A stretch of DNA of 64,000 nt, taken from the NCBI GenBank assembly GCA_949825045.1, contig OX463820.1, positions 6,708,501 to 6,772,500 of the forward strand, given 5' to 3'. Every line of letters begins with the position of its first letter. Within the stretch, counting starts at the first letter, position 1. Source of the DNA: Argyresthia goedartella (lineage: Eukaryota > Arthropoda > Insecta > Lepidoptera > Argyresthiidae). Shown here piece after piece: positions 57,064-64,000 of this stretch. The position numbers were made by a program, and so were the translations under genes. The notes under the pieces are model-generated. The model made no database searches and was not told the origin of the DNA. It saw nothing but the letters and a program-made list of their open reading frames with translations.

Positions 57064-57684
57064 AGGGTTCCGTACCCGAAGGTTGCCAAACCGTCCATCT
57101 GTCCGTCTGTCACCGGGCTCTATTGGATCAACCGAAATAGGTAGACGGCTGAATTTTTCACAGAGGGTGTATTTCTCTTGCCGCAATAACAATACATAAT
57201 GAAACATACCGGTTTTTAAGAATTAAAAGAAGTAGCTATACAAGATATTATTGATACGGTAATTTTCTTAGCCATTTTGTGTTATTTGTTTATCGGTGAA
57301 AACTGGACTCTCCCGATGTTATCGAAAAATACCTTTACTTGTAGGTATTCAGTTTTGTACTTTGTTATTTGTCATTATACGATTAATCATTGCTCTTTCG
57401 ATTTATAATCATATTAAGTTTTTTTTAATATTTGATTTTATTTCTGTAAATGAAAGTACCTACTCAATATCTATCCACTTCCGCTTTTAATGAGCAAAGA
57501 GTTTCTTTACCTGAGTACATAGTTCAATACTTATATACTACATACACAATCTTTTCAATGTTTTGATGTACGGCCTTAAATGTAGTCCTACTCAGTAGTT
57601 AATATTTTATTATTAAAAAATAAAAAGGTATACTCGTACAAAAGACTGTTGTTTTACGTTTTTCCGAGAACCATGGTATGGGAA
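57064..57684 (+). repeat. dispersed GGGTTCCGTACCC repeat, left part, split by a LINE
   Basis: Collinear with 17619-18200; the remaining end (CCTTTCGTGTGCGGGTCCGACG ... TTGACCGGTTTTT) is at 58305-58356. Confidence 0.82.
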
Positions 57685-58304
57685 GACTAAGTTCAGCTGC
57701 ATATGCTGTGAGACCAATCAGACAGCTGACGGATTTAGCTACGGCGAGACTTGTTTACTTTAGTTATTTCCACAGCATTATGTCCTATGGCATTTTGCTG
57801 TGGGACCGAGCTGCTGATATTGACTCAATATTTGTTCTATAAAAAAGGGCTATTTGATCAATTTATAACCTACACAGTCATGACTCCCTGAGGGAAATGT
57901 TCAAAGAAATTAGCATTATGACTGTATCGTGTCAATACATTTACGAAAATATCATGTTCGTTAGGAAGAACATAAATAGCTTCTCTAAAAATGTTGCCTG
58001 TCAACATAGGTTAGATGATTATATTAATGACAAAGAGGTATGGAGCTTTGATTCTCCAGCGCAGCACAAGAACCTCGCACACGATTGTAACACAAGACCA
58101 ATTTTTGAAAAAAAATGAAGCAGAAAAGAAAAATCGGTCGTGTTGCATGCAGTGTACGAGTTTCTTTCGCTGCTTCTTCTCCGCTGCCATAACATTTTCC
58201 GAAGCGGTAGTAGTTTCTCTTGCATTATATAGATTCAAATGACATTCAAAAAGTGTTCGTAATAATCTGTTTTGAATAAAAAAAAATAAGTTTGAAAAAC
58301 TTAA
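57685..58304 (+). mobile_element. 5'-truncated LINE inserted in the dispersed repeat
   Basis: Begins inside the reverse-transcriptase thumb: LSSAAYAVRPIRQL, ATARLVYFSYFHSIMSYGILLW, then after a stop HSHDSLREMFKEISIMTVSCQYIYENIMFV. The 3' trailer ends in TTGAATAAAAAAAAATAAG. GGAA at 57681-57684 and 58305-58308 flanks it as a short target duplication. Several stops show decay. Confidence 0.75.
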
Positions 58305-58369
58305 GGAACCTTTCGTGTGCGGGTCCGACGTCCTACTCAGACTTGACCGGTTTTTATCATAATCTGGCT

Positions 58370-59135
58370 CTGTTATAAAGCATTTTAAAATCAATATGTT
58401 TTTTAATATGCTACTGATGATCCTTAACGAAATATTGCCTGCTATTACACATATCATAAACTTTTCCCTAGCGAAAGGCGTATTCCCCACAGTATAAAAA
58501 GGACAGTCATCCCATCACCCAGAACTTCCCAACCCGCCTCTTTCAAAGAGTATCGTCCCATTTAATCCTTCCCATCCTCTCCAAAGTCCTTATTGACTAT
58601 AAACAGCTTTCCTTTCACCTTTCCTCAAATTTTCTAATCACGTTCCAGTCAGGACTCAGATCAGGTTATGCTATGGCACTTTGACGGCTTTGCTGAAAGT
58701 CACAGATGACATCCAGCAAGCCATGGACCACAAACAGCTTTCCTACTTGGTTTTATTTGACTTCAGTAAGGCGTTCAACTGCGTAGTTTTCGAAATTCTC
58801 ATTGAGGTTCCGAGATCCATGAATGTATCCTTCTTCTCTGGTTCGATTTTTACTTGACTTGAGGGTTCGGCTACAGCGTATCAGGTCGTATTTAATGGTG
58901 TGACCTCTTTGCCGGCGTCCCTCAAGGAGGTATACCTTTTACTCTTCTTTAACTGATTTTCTGATTTTCTTTAACTCCGTCTTGGACCTCCTGTCTTCCT
59001 CATATCACCTTTATGTTAATGATCTCTAGATTTATCTCCACTTAACTCCTCACGATGCAAACTCTCCTGTGGAGGCACTGAACGCATAGCTTGATGGTAA
59101 ACCTGAGAAAGTCCCAGCACATGATTATATATATA
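58370..59135 (+). pseudogene. decayed Jockey-type reverse transcriptase
   Basis: Frames broken several times. Recognisable blocks in order: ILPAITHIINFSLAKGVFP (about 58430), FKEYRPI (58540), LLKVTDDIQQAMDHKQLSYLVLFDFSKAFNCV (58690-58785), RSMNVS (58810), a GVPQGG-like box near 58915 and YHLYVNDL, a corrupted YADD, near 59010. Matches the central palm of Jockey-group LINEs. Confidence 0.75.
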
Positions 59136-59621
59136 AATAAATTTATCCCCCAAAACACTAATGCCTTTGTAGCGCGCCGCGCGGGTGAGTTTTTCTATCT
59201 GTGACTTTTTAAATAAAGAAAAAGAAAAGACCATAAACAATTTCCTCGACCGTAGTTGTTGCACGTAATCTTACATTGCTCAAAAACATATTTTTCCGTT
59301 GTTTTGAGTAATATTCTTCAAATTATGTAAACATTTCCTTGCCAGCAGGTAAATAGGAAATAACTCAACTCCTCAAGTCTCGCACTGCAGTATTGTTTGT
59401 GTAAAGTTTCCATTGTCAGTTTCATTTCGAATGGCGTTTTGCTGGTCAAAATACCAGGAAATGCTCTGATTCAACAAACAGCGGTTTCAATAACAATGAC
59501 TAATGTGCGGTGTTAATTATTTGCAGTCTGGGACAGTTAGTTGATCGCTATGTAAGGGTTAGTGCAAGGTGTTATTATGTCGTGGGGGTAATTTGAGTAT
59601 TCTGGCTAGAAACTCACTAAA
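59136..59621 (+). promoter_or_regulatory. upstream region of the PI3K gene
   Basis: Non-coding; position suggests 5' UTR or promoter. No TATA box or other motif can be claimed. Confidence 0.3.
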
Positions 59622-61974
59622 ATGGTTCCATCACCGGGCTGCCCCTATACCTGGGACTACTGGTCCACATCAGACTCAGGGGACTACATCGAGCTCTCAT
59701 GCTTGATGCCTAACTCCGTGTACATTCCTCATAGAGTCAGTTGGGACCACACTCTGCAAGATGTCAAGGAGGTAAGCAATTCACAGTATTACATCCTGGG
59801 GGCAAGTATGACTCATAATTTAGCAGGCCAACTTACAAGTACTTTCCTTTTTAGAGCAGGAAATGATGATTGATTGATGAAGTAACATTGGGTCAGAGTG
59901 TCGATAAGGGGGCGGAAGTAATGTTACATGCCTATTTGTATTGATCACCATATTTTTGGATAAATTTTCCTGTTGTTTTTTTGAGTGGTTTTCCTTGTCT
60001 ACGTATTTAAATTCAAATATTGCCTGTAATTGGTTAGAAATTCAAGGTGTGGTATGATTTCACAGTTTTTCATTTAGCCATTATATAACGGTTAAGATTA
60101 AAGTGAATAATTATTATAACAAATCTTTATTTCAGGGGATAAAACCCACATCTATACATACCTTAAAACTAGAGATATGTCATTAATATATTACAAAAAT
60201 AAAGTAATCTGCGATTTTTTATTTGAGGCCAGTTTGAGGCCAGAAATGTAAACAAACAACCGTCATTTTCCAGTACAAAAAATATAATATGAATGTCAAA
60301 GTCAACAGTCTCCCTTCCCTGTAGCCTTGGTACACAATACCCTCTGGTCAGTAGTTCTTGGTCAGGAGCATCTTCTTGAGTTCAACCGGTGCCTATAGTT
60401 TGAATAATAGGAAGTCCTTCAGATGGGGATGCCCAAAATTTTCCTTCACAGACCAAATTGGTCATTTGTCATTGAAGGGGCAAGTAAGAAGACCCTTAAC
60501 TGGCGGGCTTATAAAGAGACTAATGATTATTGAGGAAGTGAGAGATGTATGCCAGGACGTAGGAAGTGGAGGTCTTTAGATTCTGCCTACTCCTCTTCTG
60601 GGAAAAAGGTATGAGCGAGCATATGGGTGTATGTTTGTATAAATTAGGTTATCCAAGTTTTTCCTAATCTCAGTCCGTACTGAAGGGCCGAACTACAAAA
60701 CTACAGCAATCCATGATTATAATTATCTGCTTTTTGTTTTGCATCTATGAAGTACCAATTATATATTATGTAATTATATATATAACAATCATTGAATAAC
60801 TTTATCTATTGACTTCACCATCATGTTATTACATTTTATGGTGCAAATGAAGCTGTCAGCTCTTTAAGTTCTCAATTTTTATTGTTTCAGGAACTATGGG
60901 ACAAAGCAGCAAAATATCCCCTTTTTGGGATGCTGCACGAGATGTCCGGTTATGTTTTCCAATTCATCAATCCTCTCGCCACACCAGAAGAGGTAGATGA
61001 TGAGAGCAAACGTCTCCGAGATGTTAAACCTGTTTGTGGGGTCCTCAGGATCGTAGAGAGATCTATAGAAAAACCGGAACATTTACTCAATACACAAATA
61101 AGTCATTTAATAGGAAAAGGTGAGAATAACAACTATTCTAATGTCAGGAGCAACTGTCACACAGCAAGAATGATTAACCTGTTGGCTCGAGTGTCAGAGT
61201 CCAACCGTGCCCCCCCGTTGTCTCACTCGATAGAAGTAATTTGATATGGCGATAAAAAATCAAGATGTCATGGCTCCAGCGAAAATACTCAATGTTTGCT
61301 AAATGAGAGATCACTTGAAAATGAATGAGAATTATAATGTAAAGTAAAGTAATCAGCTCTTTATTGTCGTCTTTGTTTCATTTTGTGATTCTTTGCCTCA
61401 TGTTTTTAGGTCTCACATATTTATAGACCTTCAAGGTACAGTTCTTCAGAAAAAAGAAGCGCGCTAGTTTCCATACAAAGTCTATCAGAGTCAGCGTAGA
61501 ATATAATCCTTATCTGCTTGTTTGGAAAGTCTCTCTATCAGAGTCAGGGGGGTGTGACTATAAATTATATTTTCTCTTATGGAGAGTCTATCAGAGCCAA
61601 CAGGTTAATAGAGAACATGTCGCTTTTACATCTGCATATACAACTAATCAGGCTTCTAAACATTTTAAAACAAGTAGGGTAAATTGAACCCTATAATTAA
61701 CAAAAAATACAATGTTTCAAACTGTTATTATTTTTCAGGTCTAAATGAATTCGACATTCTCAATAATTCAGAAGTGAATGACTTTCGCAACCAAATGAGA
61801 ATAAAAGGGGAAGAGAGCATGATAAAGAGGAGTAAATATACAGTACTAGAGAAGATCAGACACCGGTATCCGCCACGGCTGGCAAGGCCAGATGAGCCTT
61901 TGGTCCCTGCCATGCTGCAGAGCAATCTCAACAATCAGTGCTTCATTCTTTCCACTAAAATTGAAAATACAGAG
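59622..61974 (+). CDS. Pi3K92E: PI 3-kinase class I catalytic subunit (p110), first three coding exons
   Basis: Exons 59622-59771, 60891-61119 and 61739-61974, phases 0 and 1, encode 205 residues from ATG. Junctions: donor GTAAGC, acceptor TTGTTTCAG; donor GTGAGA, acceptor TTTTTCAG; the third donor (GTTGGT) is weak and less certain. The protein starts like p110 subunits: an adaptor (p85)-binding domain (residues about 20-110) with IELSCLMPNSVYIPHRVS, ELWDKAAKYPLFGMLHE, YVFQFIN, VCGVLRIVER. The diagnostic linker LNTQISHLIGKGLNEFD follows, then EVNDFRNQMR. The enzyme phosphorylates PtdIns(4,5)P2 at the membrane in insulin signalling. The Ras-binding, C2, helical and kinase domains are not in the window and must lie beyond 64000. 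Intron 1 holds a LINE remnant. Confidence 0.93.
60440..60615 (+). pseudogene. LINE reverse-transcriptase C-terminal remnant in PI3K intron 1
   Basis: Translation gives LKGQVRRPLTGGLIKRLMIIEEVRDVCQD and, after a shift, SAYSSGKKV-like sequence with GGAAAAAGGTATGAG. This resembles the tail of a lepidopteran LINE ORF2, recognised by pattern only. Confidence 0.4.
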
Positions 61975-62677
61975 GTTGGTGCTAGTGTTAAGATGCCTTT
62001 TCTTGTTGTTTTGTTATTAATATTTATTAAGAATTAAGTGTGAAATAATAATCTGTTGAAGTATGATATAATAATCAGTCAAGTGCGGGTCAGACTCAAA
62101 CCCTATCGATTCCCTACCATCAACACATGAACAATTACATGAAAACAATGACCAATACGCCGCCGGGAAAGAAGCGCTTGCCGGGTGTGTAGACATAGAC
62201 GGCCGACCGTAGGGAGGCTAGATAGTGATACGAAGCCGGCAAGCTCTTTTCACGGCCAGAGGCATGTACAGTGCTTTTCTCAAACATATGCAATTATGCA
62301 ATGAAATTAAAAAATACACCACTCAAAAAACAAATTCAAGTTTAAAAATTCTACCAATCGTAAGTTCCGTACGCCCGTTGATGTCTTTTGCTTTGAGCAT
62401 AAAATAAAAAAAAAAACTTCCCGGCCTAGGCCAAGGGGTTGAAAAACGCTGAATACCGCTCCCGAATCATGAGAACCCCAAAATACGGAAACCTTTTTGC
62501 CTCTTAAGCCCAAACACGAACAATACCGACGGAGAACAGTTTAATTGACGAACCTCACTGAAGAGTTACCAATAATATAGGGTTTCCGGGAACCGTTATT
62601 TAGAAAAACAGTTTCATTTCGGTATGTTTCCCTCAAAATATTTCGAAGTAAAATTTAAACTGCCACAAGTCCGTATT
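61975..62677. other. PI3K intron 3, no exon recognised
   Basis: The next p110 exon (Ras-binding domain) was looked for on the plus strand and not found. Confidence 0.5.
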
Positions 62678-62850
62678 AGGGTTCCGAACCCGAAGGGTCG
62701 GGATACTGTTACTAATCTGCCGATGTCCGTCTGTCAGCGTGCTGTATCTTATGAACCATAGCTAGAGAGCTGACATTTGGACCGAATGTGTATCACTAGA
62801 GCAACAAATAGTAAAATAAAAATGTACCGACTATTTAGTATATGAGGTAG
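62678..62850 (+). repeat. dispersed GGGTTCCGTACCC repeat, degraded copy
   Basis: AGGGTTCCGAACCCGAAGGG, GATGTCCGTCTGTCAG and CTGACATTT keep the family order. Confidence 0.65.
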
Positions 62851-62883
62851 GTAATTGCCAGTTGTTATTCTCGTAATTTAGAG

Positions 62884-63165
62884 GTTCCTGCAAGTTATCG
62901 TTGTGCTACCACAAAATATAAAATTTTGGTTTCAAATAGTTATCATTGTGCTACCATAATATATAAATGTTTGGTGTCAATTTATTTCCGTGATATAAGG
63001 GTTTTTTGGGTATCACTCACAATAAAAGTAACACCTTTTTATCGGGAACCCGTTTGGTGGCGCACCAAAAAAATGTCGGTTCCCCGTATTTTCAGGTTCC
63101 CATAACGATTTGCTGTCGCAAAATATCTGTTTTGGTTTCAAATGTTATTCCCATAATCAGAAATA
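62884..63165 (+). repeat. degenerate short tandem array, period about 55-60 bp
   Basis: GTTATCGTTGTGCTACCACAAAATATAAAATTTTGGTTTCAAAT recurs in altered form directly after (GTTATCATTGTGCTACCATAATATATAAATGTTTGGTGTCAAT) and again near 63102-63150. Confidence 0.6.
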
Positions 63166-63535
63166 GTGGTTGGGGATACGATCACTCAGAATAAAGGGGA
63201 AAACCTTGATTCCGGGAACCAGTTTAGTCCCTGCCTAGGCCTTCGATTTTGTATGAAATTCCTTTACAGTTCTCTCGAATTGTGCTGCCTGAAACGTGAT
63301 ACTTCCAAGCCTGTTATTACGCATGTAATGACGTCATTTCACTGCATGTTGGAGAAAAAACAACAAAGAGAACAATATAACTCAGAACCCTAAGACTGGG
63401 AAACCGATAACAAACCAATTGCGCCACCACAACCATGTTATAAGATTTGAATTCTACGATCACATTTGAATCACGTTCTGGTTTGTCAGATTGTATGTGG
63501 AGTTTAAACACGCGTCTTGTATGTATCAAATTAAG

Positions 63536-63583
63536 ACGAGATTTAATAAATTAAAGGGGGGCCTTTAATTTATTAAATCTCGT
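63536..63583 (+). repeat. perfect hairpin, 22-bp arms, GGGG loop
   Basis: Arms 63536-63557 and 63562-63583 are exact reverse complements (ACGAGATTTAATAAATTAAA GG). Not in a recognised element. Confidence 0.9.
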
Positions 63584-63629
63584 GTTAAATTGTTGCTGCA
63601 ATAATACACATTCTGTGAAGTTGTCAACT

Positions 63630-63722
63630 CTATCTATAACGGTTTATGAGATACCTATAGCCCGCTGACTGGCTGACGGACGGATGGACGGACAGCGGAG
63701 GCTTAGTATTAGGGTCCCGTTA
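63630..63722 (-). repeat. dispersed GGGTTCCGTACCC repeat, reverse fragment
   Basis: CTGACGGACGGATGGACGGACAGCGGAGGCTTAGTA is the reverse complement of the CCGTCCG block of the family. Confidence 0.7.
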
Positions 63723-63900
63723 TTTTATGTTGCCTAATGTATATTCGTATAATTCTCTACAGTGGATCTGAAGTATCTGAAGTATATAAGTAAATGAAGA
63801 TCGAAGGTATTTTGAATGAAATCTCCAAATTCATTATTTTAGCAATACTAAGTACATGTATCATCAAACAAAAACATAAAGGGTAATCTTTGGTGTATCT

Positions 63901-63906
63901 TTTATT
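63901..63906 (-). terminator. polyadenylation signal of the gene entering from the right
   Basis: AATAAA on the minus strand 20 bases after the stop codon of the partial gene at 63927. Confidence 0.6.
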
Positions 63907-63926
63907 CTATCTAACACAGAAGCAAG

Positions 63927-64000
63927 TCATTCACCGTGATAAGGGACCTGCTCTTCAGTTTGCTCTTCATCAACTTCCTCTTCTTCATCTTTATCGCCTT
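63927..64000 (-). CDS. C-terminal end of an unidentified acidic protein
   Basis: Minus-strand frame entering at 64000 and ending at TGA 63927-63929 encodes a 23-residue tail, GDKDEEEEVDEEQTEEQVPY plus HGE. Low-complexity acidic sequence, so the product cannot be named. A polyadenylation signal at 63901-63906 just beyond the stop supports a real gene end. It lies opposite to PI3K and, if the PI3K exons continue to the right, within or next to its third intron. Confidence 0.5.
   Translation of the reverse strand, partial: GDKDEEEEVDEEQTEEQVPYHGE

Noticed and set aside
1..64000. CRISPR array, rRNA operon, bacterial operon structure
   Set aside because: Spliced genes and insect-type repeats show a eukaryotic genome; no regularly spaced repeat array or rRNA was seen.

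Overview
This window looks like a moth or butterfly (Lepidoptera) nuclear chromosome. It is A+T-rich, its genes have introns, and it is packed with repeats typical of that order: BEL/Pao LTR elements, several non-LTR (LINE) lineages, tRNA-derived SINEs with (ATT)n tails, MITEs, and a dispersed repeat starting GGGTTCCGTACCC. The genus cannot be fixed from sequence alone.

Host genes are few. (1) A doublecortin-domain exon lies on the minus strand at 22533-23039; it is the 5' part of a gene whose other exons are not recognisable here. (2) NSUN5, a 28S rRNA cytosine-C5 methyltransferase, has six coding exons on the minus strand at 50308-53766 (587 aa). (3) VMA21, a V-ATPase assembly factor, is a complete 114-aa gene on the same strand inside NSUN5 intron 2. 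(4) The first three coding exons of the class I PI 3-kinase catalytic subunit (p110, Pi3K92E type) lie on the plus strand at 59622-61974. (5) The acidic C-terminal end of an unidentified minus-strand gene begins at 63927 and leaves the window at 64000.

Most of the rest is mobile DNA. 1-7 kb: a LINE with one long reading frame broken only by two stop codons, a 5'-truncated RNase H LINE with a clear target-site duplication, and two SINE copies in opposite orientation. 7.3-14.6 kb: a complete BEL/Pao element (BEL-1) with 546-bp LTRs that differ at one base. It carries two in-frame TAG codons and one frameshift, and sits in the centre of a palindrome within a foldback repeat whose empty copies are at 34.5 and 35.2 kb. 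14.7-36.5 kb: repeat-rich DNA around the doublecortin exon. 37-40.4 kb: two tandem minus-strand copies of a non-LTR element encoding an OTU cysteine protease; the left copy also retains endonuclease and reverse-transcriptase parts and has another LINE inserted in it. 41.0-47.4 kb: a second BEL/Pao element (BEL-2) with identical 244-bp LTRs, an uninterrupted 1766-aa Gag-Pol and a tRNA-Tyr primer site. It appears to be a very recent, probably functional insertion, apparently in the leader of the OTU element. 48.8-50 kb: two inverted-repeat elements. 54-59 kb: at least four decayed LINE pieces between NSUN5 and the PI3K gene.

The strongest items for follow-up are the intact BEL-2, the OTU-bearing retroelement pair and its nested insertions, the amber codons of BEL-1, and the VMA21/NSUN5 arrangement, where a VMA21 acceptor lies only 25 nt past an NSUN5 donor. 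All exon boundaries, target duplications and LTR comparisons were read by eye; no database search was run.
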